This document shows, one piece after another, positions 26,527-34,772 of a stretch of DNA of 64,000 bases; within the stretch, counting starts at the first letter, position 1; every line of letters starts with the position of its first letter. The notes under the pieces are model-generated. The model saw nothing but the letters and a program-made list of their open reading frames with translations, was not told the origin of the DNA and made no database searches. A program made the translations under genes and the position numbers. Source of the stretch: Aquamicrobium zhengzhouense (GTDB taxonomy: Bacteria; Pseudomonadota; Alphaproteobacteria; Rhizobiales; Rhizobiaceae); contig NZ_JADGMQ010000003.1 of the NCBI RefSeq assembly GCF_016124105.1, positions 248,001 through 312,000 of the forward strand, read 5' to 3'.

Positions 26527-27866
26527 TGCCGTCGATCTCCAAACGGCTGTTCCTGATCCTCGCTCTGACCACCGGCCTCGTCTGGCTGTCGGCGGTCGTG
26601 TGGATTTTCCTTTCCACGCGCGCCGAGGTGGAACGGGTTCTCGACGCGCGGCTGATGGAAGCAGGCCGGATGGTCTCCTCATTGATCGTCAGCCAGGAGA
26701 TCGCCGCCGATCCGACGCAGACGATCAGGTCTGATCTGCCGATGCGTACACACAGCGCCTATGATCGCCAGCTTTCGTGCCAGATATGGTCGCTGCAAGG
26801 GACGTTGATCGGACGCTCGGATGCGGCGCCCGATCAAGCAATGTCCGAGCACACCGACGGGATCTCCGAGACTGTGATAAACGGTGAGCGCTGGCGGGTT
26901 TACGCAATCACCAATGCCGAGCGCGGTGTCCGCGTTCTGGTCGGTGACAATCTGAGTATCCGTAACGGGTTGGTGAACGACGTCATCCGTGGCCTTCTCC
27001 TGCCGGCCCTGCTGATCTTGCCGGTTCTTGCCATCCTGATCTGGCTAAGCGTCAGGCGTGGCCTCGAGCCGCTCAGAAAAATCGCAGGCGATCTGGAAGC
27101 ACGACACGCCTCCGACCTCAGCCCGATCGAGGACGTGCAAACGGCCAGAGAAATCGCACCCGTCCTGCAATCGCTCAACGGACTCTTCGCACGCGTGGCC
27201 GGGCTTCGGGAACGCGAGCGCAATTTTACCGCCTTTGCCGCCCACGAGTTGCGCACGCCGCTGGCTGGCCTCAAGACGCAGGCGCAGGTTGCGCTTGCGA
27301 GCGGTGATGGCACGATCCGCGAGCAAGCATTGCGTCAGATCGTGGTCGGTGTCGACCGTACCGGCCGGCTCGTTCGGCAATTGCTGGATATGTCGGCGGT
27401 TGAAGCCCTCGACCAGGGCGAGCGCAGCGGTAAGGTACGGCCGGGGAGCATACTGAGAGCGCTCGCGGACGAACTGGCCGATCCGGCCAGGGGTGTCGAG
27501 GTCGAGATTTCCCCTGATCTTGACCGCATCGAGCTGGATATCGAGCCGGATCTGTTCGCTCTTGCTGCGAGGAACCTGATTGAGAACGCAGTGAACCATT
27601 CGCCGCCCGGAGGCGTCGTACGGTGCCGTGTGGCCGGCCCGTCCGAAGATGGCCGGATTATCATCGAGGATGATGGTCCCGGCATTCCCGACGAAGAGTT
27701 GGCCCGCGTCACCGAACGCTTCTTTCGCGGCCGCAACAAAGTTCCGGTCGGCAGTGGTCTCGGCCTCGCGATCGTCGAAATGGCGCTCGGGCGGAGTGGC
27801 TGGCGGCTACGACTTCAGAACCGCGACAGTGGGGGGCTGCAAGCGGTGATGGCGAACTCCGCCTGA
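26526..27866 (+). CDS. Sensor histidine kinase of the OmpR-type pair
   Basis: The 446-residue inner-membrane kinase has a first membrane helix at about 10-30, a periplasmic sensor of about 125 residues, a second helix at about 160-178, a HAMP region, the H-box AAHELRTPL with phosphorylated H240, and a catalytic ATPase domain with NLIENAVNHSPPGG, DDGPGIP and GSGLGLAIV boxes. This is the QseC/PmrB/TctE-like architecture. It overlaps the regulator stop (GTGATG; ATG 26526 is used). The sensor domain shows no obvious metal-binding motif. Confidence 0.92.
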   Translation: MPSISKRLFLILALTTGLVWLSAVVWIFLSTRAEVERVLDARLMEAGRMVSSLIVSQEIAADPTQTIRSDLPMRTHSAYDRQLSCQIWSLQGTLIGRSDAAPDQAMSEHTDGISETVINGERWRVYAITNAERGVRVLVGDNLSIRNGLVNDVIRGLLLPALLILPVLAILIWLSVRRGLEPLRKIAGDLEARHASDLSPIEDVQTAREIAPVLQSLNGLFARVAGLRERERNFTAFAAHELRTPLAGLKTQAQVALASGDGTIREQALRQIVVGVDRTGRLVRQLLDMSAVEALDQGERSGKVRPGSILRALADELADPARGVEVEISPDLDRIELDIEPDLFALAARNLIENAVNHSPPGGVVRCRVAGPSEDGRIIIEDDGPGIPDEELARVTERFFRGRNKVPVGSGLGLAIVEMALGRSGWRLRLQNRDSGGLQAVMANSA

Positions 27867-27954
27867 CCCGTTTCATCTGGTGCGGGGCAGCCAATTCATC
27901 TTTCAAGGAGGTAGCGCCCAGCAGGGAGCGTAAGCTTCTTGTCGCGCGACAGAG

Positions 27955-28671
27955 CTATCCCACCAGAAGATGGTCCATAGCCGGATCGGCTATCACGACC
28001 AGCGGGCTCCCGTCGCGAACGTTGTCGGCGAGGTGGATGACATCCTGATTGATCATCCGGATGCATCCGGATGAAACCGCCTGGCCGATCGTCCAGAACT
28101 CCGGGTTTCCGTGGATGCGGTAAATCGTGTCCCGGTTTCCTTCATGAATGTAGAGGGCGCGTGCTCCAAGTGGATTTTCCAGCCCTGGGTCCATGCCGCC
28201 ATTGGCGATTGAGTAGGGCTCCAACTCGGGTTGGCGGGCGACCATTTCGTCGGGAGGAGTCCAGCGTGGCCATGCCCGCTTGTATGCGATATGACGCCCT
28301 CGGCCAGCCCACGAAAAACCGTCCCTGCCGACACCCACCCCGTATCGGGTTGCGCGGCCGTTGGGCTGAACGTGGTAGAGATAGCGGTTTGGCGTGTCGA
28401 CGATGACGGTGCCGGCTCGTTCATCGGTCGGATAGTCGACTTCCGTCCGCCACCATTTCGGATCGACCTTGGAAACGTCGACTTCCGGGATCGGGAAGCG
28501 CTCGTTCAGCAGTGCGTAATACATCGGGGGCGTCGGCGGCGGAGGGGGCGGCGCGACCGGCTGCGCGACCTGCGGTGTTTGCCCCGTGGAAACACATCCG
28601 GCGAGGGTCATTGCGCTGGCGCCAATGAGGAAAGCGCGCCGCGCGATTGCGGGTGTCGGTAGCTTACTCAC
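27955..28671 (-). CDS. L,D-transpeptidase (YkuD) lipoprotein
   Basis: The 238-residue protein has a twin-arginine-like leader (ARRAFLIGASAM) ending in a lipobox LAGC, a proline-rich linker (PVAPPPPPPTPP), and a YkuD catalytic domain with HGNPEF and, 11 residues later, SSGCIRM, the His and Cys of the active site. It would form 3-3 cross-links in peptidoglycan or attach proteins to it. The frame runs to 28716, but the operator at 28726-28742 would then sit almost on the start codon; GTG 28671, with GAGAG upstream, fits better. Its operator suggests control by the adjacent two-component system. Confidence 0.88.
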   Translation of the reverse strand: MSKLPTPAIARRAFLIGASAMTLAGCVSTGQTPQVAQPVAPPPPPPTPPMYYALLNERFPIPEVDVSKVDPKWWRTEVDYPTDERAGTVIVDTPNRYLYHVQPNGRATRYGVGVGRDGFSWAGRGRHIAYKRAWPRWTPPDEMVARQPELEPYSIANGGMDPGLENPLGARALYIHEGNRDTIYRIHGNPEFWTIGQAVSSGCIRMINQDVIHLADNVRDGSPLVVIADPAMDHLLVG

Positions 28672-28725
28672 GTTTCGTATGCTCTCTGCTTTACGATCGA
28701 TCAAGTCGCACAGCACGATGCTTGG

Positions 28726-28742
28726 CTTAAGGGCAGCTTAAG
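28726..28742 (-). promoter_or_regulatory. TTAAG-N6-TTAAG operator, L,D-transpeptidase promoter
   Basis: CTTAAG hexamers at 28726 and 28737 are 11 bp apart. On the minus strand the site lies 55 bases before the proposed GTG start of the L,D-transpeptidase gene, the right distance for a -35-overlapping activator site. Confidence 0.68.
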
Positions 28743-28890
28743 GCAAGCGTGGCCGCAGATAGCGATGCGGCATGGACCTCAGGCGCCGACCTGCGGCTCA
28801 AGTGATCCGGCCGAACACATTGTCGATCGGGTCGGGCACAGGGTTGGAATCGCGGGCTTGCGTTGCAGGCGAGGACCACTTTTTTTCACC

Positions 28891-28907
28891 CTTAAGCGGG
28901 CCTTAAG
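28891..28907 (+). promoter_or_regulatory. TTAAG-N6-TTAAG operator, thioredoxin-like gene promoter
   Basis: CTTAAG at 28891 and 28902, 11 bp apart, 40 bases before the ATG at 28948. It shares the 231-base divergent region with the L,D-transpeptidase site. Confidence 0.68.
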
Positions 28908-28947
28908 GAACGCCCGCTTTGCCGCCGGTCCTGAGAAGGAGACTAGG

Positions 28948-29487
28948 ATGCGGACGCGACTTCTAACAAACAACGCCGTAGCGTCTACGGCAGATGTCGG
29001 ATGCGGCATCGATGGTGATGCTCAACGCATGAATGGCCAATGGACCCGCCGCGGTCTTCTGCTCAGCGGCTTGGTGGTGCCGGTAGGGTTGTTGACGGCA
29101 CCCATTGGGCTGGCCGCCGCCAATCGGGCTGCAATGGTCACAGATGTCGCTTCCTACCAGGAGAGGCTGGAGCAGTTCGCCCGGACGCATCGCTTCGCGC
29201 TTATCGACATCCGTGCGGATTGGTGCGCGGTGTGTCACCGCATTGAGCGGGAAATCCTCGCCCATCCAGCTGTGTTGCAACAGCTCCAGGCGGTCCCTCT
29301 CGTCAAGGTGGATGTGACCGCCATGGACGAAAGAAACCGCCAGCTCCTATCCTACCTTCGAGCGAGCGGCCCGCCGACATTTTTCATCGTGGATGCAGCC
29401 ACCGGACGGGAATATGACGGCACCCGTTCAGTCGGATCGTTCAGCAGGCGCGATCTCGTGCGGCGATTGCGGCCGTTCACCCGATAG
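28948..29487 (+). CDS. Exported thioredoxin-like protein (WCAVC)
   Basis: The 179-residue protein has a twin-arginine-like signal (WTRRGLLLSGLVVPVG) and a thioredoxin fold with the active site W92-C93-A-V-C96, closest to the C-terminal domain of DsbD (an ADWCxxC-type motif followed by EREIL and a GPPTFFI cis-proline segment). It is likely a periplasmic disulfide reductase. ATG 28948 has an AGAAGGAG box and lies 40 bases after its operator; the longer frame from 28765 would run through that operator. It precedes the DsbA/DsbD genes. Confidence 0.85.
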   Translation: MRTRLLTNNAVASTADVGCGIDGDAQRMNGQWTRRGLLLSGLVVPVGLLTAPIGLAAANRAAMVTDVASYQERLEQFARTHRFALIDIRADWCAVCHRIEREILAHPAVLQQLQAVPLVKVDVTAMDERNRQLLSYLRASGPPTFFIVDAATGREYDGTRSVGSFSRRDLVRRLRPFTR

Positions 29488-29534
29488 TCCGGAGTCCGGG
29501 ACAACCTGCCATCGATCTCCGGCTCGATGCGGTC

Positions 29535-29551
29535 CTTAAGGCTGCCTTAAG
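29535..29551 (+). promoter_or_regulatory. TTAAG-N6-TTAAG operator, dsbA/dsbD unit
   Basis: CTTAAG at 29535 and 29546, 11 bp apart, in the sequence TCCTTAAGGCTGCCTTAAGC, identical over 20 bases to the site before the response regulator. It lies 49 bases before the DsbA-like start at 29601. Confidence 0.7.
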
Positions 29552-29600
29552 CTCGGGAGAGTGCGCTCGCTCCAATATCCATGATCTGGAGCTTTCGACC

Positions 29601-30281
29601 ATGCACGATCGGCGCCCCCGCACACCCATACCTCATCCTTTCGCTATCGGGGGGGCACCATTCCGCAGTGAGATGAGCCGGCGGACCTTGCTCTCGGGGT
29701 TGGCGGCGCTCGCTGCCGCCGGCCTTGCCATACCCGTGCGCGCGGACGACATGTCAGCCGAGATGATCCTGAACGATCCGGAAGCGCCGGTCGGCGGCAA
29801 TCCGAACGGCGACCTGACGATCGTCTCGTTCTTTGACTACAACTGCCCGTTCTGCAAGCGCACCGTCGAGCCGCTGAATACGGTGCTGGAATCGGATGGC
29901 AATGTGCGCCATGTCTACAAGGACTGGCCGATCCTCGCGCAGTCGTCTGTCTATGGCGCAAAGCTGGCCTTGGCGGCCAGGTATCAGAACCGCTACGAGG
30001 ACGCCTATCTCGCGCTGATGGGTATCGAAGGCTCGCGTGTGCCGGAAGAGCGGATGCGGGAGGCGCTGGAAGGCGCCGGCTTCGACACGGCAGATCTTGA
30101 GACTGAAGCCAATCGCCGCGACGCTGAGATTACCGCGGTGCTTCAGCGCAACAACGCGCAGGCCGAGGGGCTCGGTCTGCGCGGCACGCCCGTGTTTCTG
30201 ATCGGTCGGTTTCTCGTCGCCTCCGCCCTCGATGAGGATGGCTTCCGCCAGGTTGTCGCAGACGCTCGCGAAGCATCCTGA
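29601..30281 (+). CDS. DsbA/ScsC-like periplasmic thiol-disulfide protein
   Basis: The 226-residue protein carries a twin-arginine-type signal (MSRRTLLSGLAALAAAG, start of hydrophobic run near residue 30) and a DsbA-like thioredoxin fold with active site C82-P-F-C85 (FFDYNCPFCKR) and the cis-proline region GLRGTPVFLIG. This is the Com1/ScsC branch rather than classical DsbA. ATG 29601 has GGAG 9 bases upstream. It precedes a DsbD and a TlpA-like gene, giving the ScsC-ScsB-ScsD order of the suppressor-of-copper-sensitivity operon, consistent with the copper genes downstream. Confidence 0.88.
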   Translation: MHDRRPRTPIPHPFAIGGAPFRSEMSRRTLLSGLAALAAAGLAIPVRADDMSAEMILNDPEAPVGGNPNGDLTIVSFFDYNCPFCKRTVEPLNTVLESDGNVRHVYKDWPILAQSSVYGAKLALAARYQNRYEDAYLALMGIEGSRVPEERMREALEGAGFDTADLETEANRRDAEITAVLQRNNAQAEGLGLRGTPVFLIGRFLVASALDEDGFRQVVADAREAS

Positions 30282-30314
30282 TACATCCCCGATCGCGACC
30301 ATCCGAGTAATTTC

Positions 30315-32132
30315 ATGTCCCCAATGCCCATACTCCGCCTGCTTGCCGGCCTGTTCTTCGCCCTCCTGTCTCTGCCCGCTGCGGCGCAACAGGAGGACCT
30401 CTTGCAAGCTGAGGAAGCCTTCCGCTTCTCGGTGGAGCGGAATGCGGATCAGCAGATCCAGCTCCGTTGGGAGATCGAGGAAGGCTATTATCTCTATCGC
30501 GACCATATGGAAGCGAAGGACATAACAACCGGCGAGGCGGTCCCGCTTTCGACTGGACCGGGTGTCGTGGAGACAGAGGATGCCAACTTCGGTCCTTCAG
30601 AGGTCTATTATCTCGAAGCGATGGCACGTCTCGGCGCCGAAGCGCCCGGGCAGGTCGCAGTCACCTATCAGGGCTGCAAAAAGGATTCGATCTGCTATCC
30701 GCCGCTGACCCTGACCGTCAACACGGCAAACCTTCAGGTTTCCGAGCCCGTCGTCGGCTTCGGCATCGCTCCAGCTCCGGTCGCCTCCGGCGACCGGTCC
30801 GGGAACGGCGGCTTCAGCCTGGCTGAGGACACGCAGGGCGGCGGCATGGTCGGCTCGCTTCTTGCCAGCGGCGGTGCGATCTGGGTGATCGTGAGCTTCC
30901 TTGCCTTCGGGTTGCTGCTCGCCTTCACGCCCTGCGTGCTGCCCATGTATCCGATCCTGAGCGCGACCCTGGCGCGCGAGGGCGAGGCATTGACGGCGCG
31001 GCGCGGCTTCATCCTGTCTTCAGCCTATGTGCTGGCGATGGCCGCTGCGTTCGGCATGCTTGGCATCGTCGCGGCATGGTCCGGCCAGAACCTCCAGATG
31101 GTGTTGCAATCGCCATACGCTATTGGCGCCATCGCGGCGCTGTTCGTGGTGCTCGCGACGTCGATGTTCGGTCTCTTCGAGTTGCAACTGCCAACCGTCT
31201 GGGTCAGCCGGATGGCGGGCGTCCAAGCCGGCACGCGCGGCTCAGTGGGGGGAGCCGCCGGAATGGGTTTCCTTTCGGCACTGATCGTCGGTCCCTGCGT
31301 CACCGCGCCACTCGCGGCGGCCCTTCTCTATATCGCACATACGGGTGACGCCTGGCTCGGTGCGGGTGCGCTGTTCTCCCTCGGGCTCGGTCAAGGCATT
31401 CCGCTGATCGCCTTTGGTACGATGGGCAGCCGCGCCCTGCCACGAGCGGGGGCGTGGATGGTGCAGGTCAAATACGCGTTCGGCTTCGTCTTTCTCGGTG
31501 CGGCGATCTGGATGGCTTCACGAATTCTGCCACCACAAGTGACGCTCGCGCTCTGGGCGAGCCTCCTCTTGATTGCTGCGGTCTTCATTGGCGTCGCTGA
31601 TCGGCTCGTGGTCGATGCGGGTGCCTGGCCACGCTTCCGCAAGGCCACCGGACTTGGGATTTCCCTCGGCGGCGTCATCCTGGCGATCGGGGCGGCGTCG
31701 GGCGGGACCGACCCGCTACACCCGCTCGCCCACCTCGCCATGACCGGTGCGGGCCAGCAGACCGCCCAGGCCGAGATGACATTCGCTGAGGCAAACTCGA
31801 CGCCGCAGGTCGAGCGGGCGATTGCCTCTGCCAACGGGCGTCCGACATTGGTCTATTTCACGGCCGACTGGTGCGTCATCTGCAAGACGATCGAACGCGA
31901 CGTCTTTTCCAGCACGGAAGTCGTCGCCGCACTGGATGACTTCCAGCGTGTCAAGGTGGATCTGACCGCACTGGATGAGGCCAGTCAGGGCCTGATGCGC
32001 GATCTTGCCGTGGTCGGCCCGCCGACCATGATCTTCTTCAACCGGAACGCAGCAGAGGCAAACGGCTCCCGTCTCGTCGGCGATGTGACAACCGACACGC
32101 TGCTGACATCGGTCTCGCAGGCGAGGCAGTAA
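30315..32132 (+). CDS. dsbD: Thiol:disulfide interchange protein DsbD (ScsB-like role)
   Basis: The 605-residue inner-membrane protein has all three DsbD parts: a signal peptide and N-terminal periplasmic domain with C121 and C127 (QGCKKDSICYPP), an eight-helix membrane domain with the redox cysteines C207 (FTPCVLPMYP) and C328 (VGPCVTAP), and a C-terminal thioredoxin domain with W519-C520-V-I-C523. It passes electrons from cytoplasmic thioredoxin to periplasmic partners, here the DsbA/ScsC-like and TlpA-like proteins. It follows the DsbA-like gene by 33 bases and is one base from the next gene, so the three are an operon. Confidence 0.95.
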   Translation: MSPMPILRLLAGLFFALLSLPAAAQQEDLLQAEEAFRFSVERNADQQIQLRWEIEEGYYLYRDHMEAKDITTGEAVPLSTGPGVVETEDANFGPSEVYYLEAMARLGAEAPGQVAVTYQGCKKDSICYPPLTLTVNTANLQVSEPVVGFGIAPAPVASGDRSGNGGFSLAEDTQGGGMVGSLLASGGAIWVIVSFLAFGLLLAFTPCVLPMYPILSATLAREGEALTARRGFILSSAYVLAMAAAFGMLGIVAAWSGQNLQMVLQSPYAIGAIAALFVVLATSMFGLFELQLPTVWVSRMAGVQAGTRGSVGGAAGMGFLSALIVGPCVTAPLAAALLYIAHTGDAWLGAGALFSLGLGQGIPLIAFGTMGSRALPRAGAWMVQVKYAFGFVFLGAAIWMASRILPPQVTLALWASLLLIAAVFIGVADRLVVDAGAWPRFRKATGLGISLGGVILAIGAASGGTDPLHPLAHLAMTGAGQQTAQAEMTFAEANSTPQVERAIASANGRPTLVYFTADWCVICKTIERDVFSSTEVVAALDDFQRVKVDLTALDEASQGLMRDLAVVGPPTMIFFNRNAAEANGSRLVGDVTTDTLLTSVSQARQ

Positions 32133-32133
32133 G

Positions 32134-32934
32134 ATGAATGCAGTCGCGATCGGTCCCTTTGTCTTCGCGCCCGACCGCTTCGCCGCGATCCTCGCCATCG
32201 CCGCCTTTCTCCTGCTGAGCGAGATCCTCGCCCGCAAGGTCGATCAGCGCTTTTCATCCTGGGCCTGGGGCGTGACCGTCACCTTCGTGGTAGGCGCGCG
32301 CGTCGGGCACGTCGTCCAGCACGCGAGCAGTTTCCTCGCCGAGCCGCTGCGCGCATTCTACATCTGGCAGGGTGGCTTCATGATCGAAGCCGGCGTCGCA
32401 TTGGCGTTTGCCTACACGGTCTTTCGCTTCCGGCGGGAATTACGGCTCATACTATGGACCGCCCTGCCGAGCGCGGCTGCGGCCTATGTCGCCTTTTTCG
32501 TGCTACAGCTTACCGCCGGCGCGCCGGCGACCCCGCTGCCAACCGGAGGCATCTACCGCACGGTGGCCGGTGAACAGTTCAACCCGGCCGACCTCGAAGG
32601 CCAACCTGTGGTCATCAACCTGTGGGCAACATGGTGCCCGCCCTGCCGCCGCGAAATGCCGATGATGGCGGACGTGGCCGCAAACACGGACAATACCAAA
32701 CTTGTCTTCGTCAACCAAGGTGAAGGCCAGGAGATCATTCAGCGCTATCTGACAGCCGAGAATCTTGAGCTTGAGCACGTCGTGCTCGACGGGCTTGGTG
32801 AGTTCGGTCGTCATTACGAGGTGCCGGGCCTGCCGGCTACGTTATTCCTCAAGAGCGACGGGACGCTGCAATCGTTACATATGGGCGAGATCTCAAGAGA
32901 GGCCCTCATGAGCGGCATTCAAAACCTCGAATAG
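32134..32934 (+). CDS. Membrane-anchored TlpA-like thioredoxin with Lgt-like N-terminus
   Basis: The first 135 residues form four hydrophobic helices with a GARVGHV and YIWQGGFMIEAG pattern that recalls prolipoprotein diacylglyceryl transferase (Lgt). The last 110 residues are a TlpA/ResA thioredoxin domain with W167-C168-P-P-C171 and the VPGLPATLFL cis-proline segment. The Lgt-like part is too short and lacks the full catalytic set, so it is probably a membrane carrier. Function: periplasmic disulfide reduction fed by DsbD, a ScsD-like role. It begins one base after the dsbD stop. Confidence 0.85.
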   Translation: MNAVAIGPFVFAPDRFAAILAIAAFLLLSEILARKVDQRFSSWAWGVTVTFVVGARVGHVVQHASSFLAEPLRAFYIWQGGFMIEAGVALAFAYTVFRFRRELRLILWTALPSAAAAYVAFFVLQLTAGAPATPLPTGGIYRTVAGEQFNPADLEGQPVVINLWATWCPPCRREMPMMADVAANTDNTKLVFVNQGEGQEIIQRYLTAENLELEHVVLDGLGEFGRHYEVPGLPATLFLKSDGTLQSLHMGEISREALMSGIQNLE

Positions 32935-33145
32935 CCGCCGCAGGTCTGGCACGGCAGGTATTCCCTGAGACTGAGACGAAGCTGCGACCATCGTCATGAT
33001 GTCGTCATGCAATCCTCATTGAACCTGCCAGTCGGAGAAGGCACTGAAAGACCAGGAGACCTGTCGAACGATGTCTCGTTATCCGGAAATCTGCTGGTCT
33101 TCGCTCACTCCATTCTTGACGCGCTATTGAGCAAGGCGGGAGATA

Positions 33146-33235
33146 TTAGGACCTTTGATCAAGGCGAGCCTTAATTGTCTCCATCTGCTTGATCTCGCTG
33201 CGCGGGGCCGCGATGATTTCTTCGCAAAAAGGTTT
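33146..33235 (-). pseudogene. DUF305 3' fragment (partial duplicate of the gene at 34247)
   Basis: On the minus strand the last 26 codons read CEEIIAAPRSEIKQMETI, then KARLDQRS, nearly the same as the C-terminus of the DUF305 protein at 34247 (CEEIVAAQRSEIEQMETI). DNA identity is about 85 percent over 80 bases, beginning GATCAAGGCGAGCCTTAATT. The upstream part of the frame is unrelated. It is a remnant of a duplication, possibly from recombination between copper gene copies. Confidence 0.8.
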
Positions 33236-33437
33236 CGCGCCGAACTGGCCTACGGAGAAGCCGCCGGTCGGGGCACATCCATCCGACTTGCCGCTAAGTC
33301 TGCCATGTAGTCTCCTGCTGAGCCCAACCTTGCAATGGCGAGGACCATGAGCCGCATCACGCAACGCTGATTGTCACGCAGGGCTTATCTTGGTCGAAGT
33401 CGGCATCCAAAGCTTCTCGGATCGGCCGAATGACGTC

Positions 33438-33908
33438 TCATTTTCGACCGATCCGTAAGCTCGGCGACATTCTGCTGAGCACGCCATCGCGCCTGATGCC
33501 ATGCCACAAGGCTGCGGTGAGGTGAAGACCGACAAGTACAAGTGTCACGTACCAGAGCGCTTTGTGACTCCATGCGGCCGGTGCCCAGAAATAGGTCACG
33601 ATTACGCCGGTTGCCGCTTGGGCTGCGAGGCTCCCGTAAAGGCCCCAGTGAATGGTCGCTGCGGCAAGGTCCCTAAAGTGGTTGATCTGAGGCCGTTGCC
33701 GGAGTCGAAGTGCCATGCGCAGGAGCACTAGCGCGCCGATGCCAATACCGCAGTAGTTATGAACCATATGCAGGAAAAGGTCCCATTCCTTGGCCGGGAG
33801 AAGTGGGTTATGGGTCCTCGGGATCGCGTCGGCAGTAGACCATTGGATAATGATCATGGCGACAACGACCCAATGGATTACTATCTGAAGTCTAGAATAC
33901 TTGGGCAT
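33438..33908 (-). CDS. Cytochrome b561-family membrane protein
   Basis: The 156-residue protein has four membrane helices and the histidines expected for two b-type haems: H12 in IVIHWVVV, the LHMVHNYCG pair near 53-56, HWGLYGSLAAQ near 92, and LHLTAALWHG near 130. Bacterial b561 proteins (YodB/CybB type) shuttle electrons between quinol and periplasmic acceptors and can quench superoxide. ATG 33908 (MPKYSRLQIVIHWVV) is the usual start; the frame runs to 33956. It is alone on the minus strand between the DUF305 fragment and the DUF305 gene. Confidence 0.88.
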   Translation of the reverse strand: MPKYSRLQIVIHWVVVAMIIIQWSTADAIPRTHNPLLPAKEWDLFLHMVHNYCGIGIGALVLLRMALRLRQRPQINHFRDLAAATIHWGLYGSLAAQAATGVIVTYFWAPAAWSHKALWYVTLVLVGLHLTAALWHGIRRDGVLSRMSPSLRIGRK

Positions 33909-34246
33909 TATCGACCACCGCAGGGTAATATATCTACTTTCTTCGCCTTCCCTCACCCGAAACGAACAAAATCAATTGGCACTCCGCTTTGAATTCTGAG
34001 CCTGGATAGAAGAGGCGCACTTTCGTCGCAATTCTCACGTTTCGATCCTGAGGTGGAACGCCGTAATTTCAGCACGGCTTAGGAATTTTTTTGCTTTTTA
34101 TTCGGCTGTATGAATCGGTCTGTCAATGGCCCGTCATGCGTTATTCGAGCCTTGGTTCACTAAGCGGCATCTACGCCCATTTATGGGGCGATCCATTGCG
34201 CGTCCGTTTGCCCGTGCTTGACGCGTTTTACAGCGAGGTCGCAGAT
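33909..34246. other. 338-base gap upstream of the cytochrome b561 gene
   Basis: No gene is visible. It should contain the promoter of the b561 gene. A small GCCGT/ACGGC hairpin near 34062-34080 is followed on the plus strand by a T-run near 34087, but no plus-strand gene precedes it, so its role is unclear. Confidence 0.3.
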
Positions 34247-34750
34247 TCAGGGCTTTTGATCGAGGCGAGCCTTAATTGTCTCCATCTGCTCAATCTCGCT
34301 GCGCTGGGCTGCGACGATTTCTTCGCAGAGAGTAAGTAGTTCCGCATCGCGCAGGTCCGCTTCCCTGCACATGAGGATCGCGCCCGAGTGGTGCGGGATC
34401 ATCGAATCGATAAACTGCTTGTCATCGATCAGGATTTGGGTTCGCGTCGCTGCAAATGAGGCCACCGTCAGGACGATGAACGCGGCATAGAGGGCAACGT
34501 TCAAAGCCCGTCGAGGAAACATACCGGGCATCGTCGCCAGCATGAAGATTCCCATTGGCGCCCACATTGTCACCGCCATGTAGAACATATTGAGATTATT
34601 ATGGAAGTCGTGCAAACCGTCGATCATCGAGAACATCACGACGTACATGACGATCAGGCCAAGCGCCATATTGATCCAGAACATCAGGTAGGGACGTCCT
34701 GCGCCGTGGTCGGCTTGTTCGTGCTTGCCGGAATGGGAAGATTGGGTCAT
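34247..34750 (-). CDS. DUF305 membrane protein (last gene of csoR operon)
   Basis: The 167-residue protein has a His-rich N-terminus (SSHSGKHEQADHGAG), three membrane helices (about 22-43, 58-76, 83-100) and a C-terminal DUF305 half with FIDSMIPHHSGAILM, the conserved HH metal-binding site. DUF305 proteins bind copper in the periplasm. The ATG has a perfect AAGGAGG box. It follows the glutaredoxin-MauE gene by 22 bases, so csoR, that gene and this one are probably one transcript under the CsoR operator. Confidence 0.88.
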   Translation of the reverse strand: MTQSSHSGKHEQADHGAGRPYLMFWINMALGLIVMYVVMFSMIDGLHDFHNNLNMFYMAVTMWAPMGIFMLATMPGMFPRRALNVALYAAFIVLTVASFAATRTQILIDDKQFIDSMIPHHSGAILMCREADLRDAELLTLCEEIVAAQRSEIEQMETIKARLDQKP

Positions 34751-34772
34751 CTCGTGCCTCCTTGGTTTGCGC

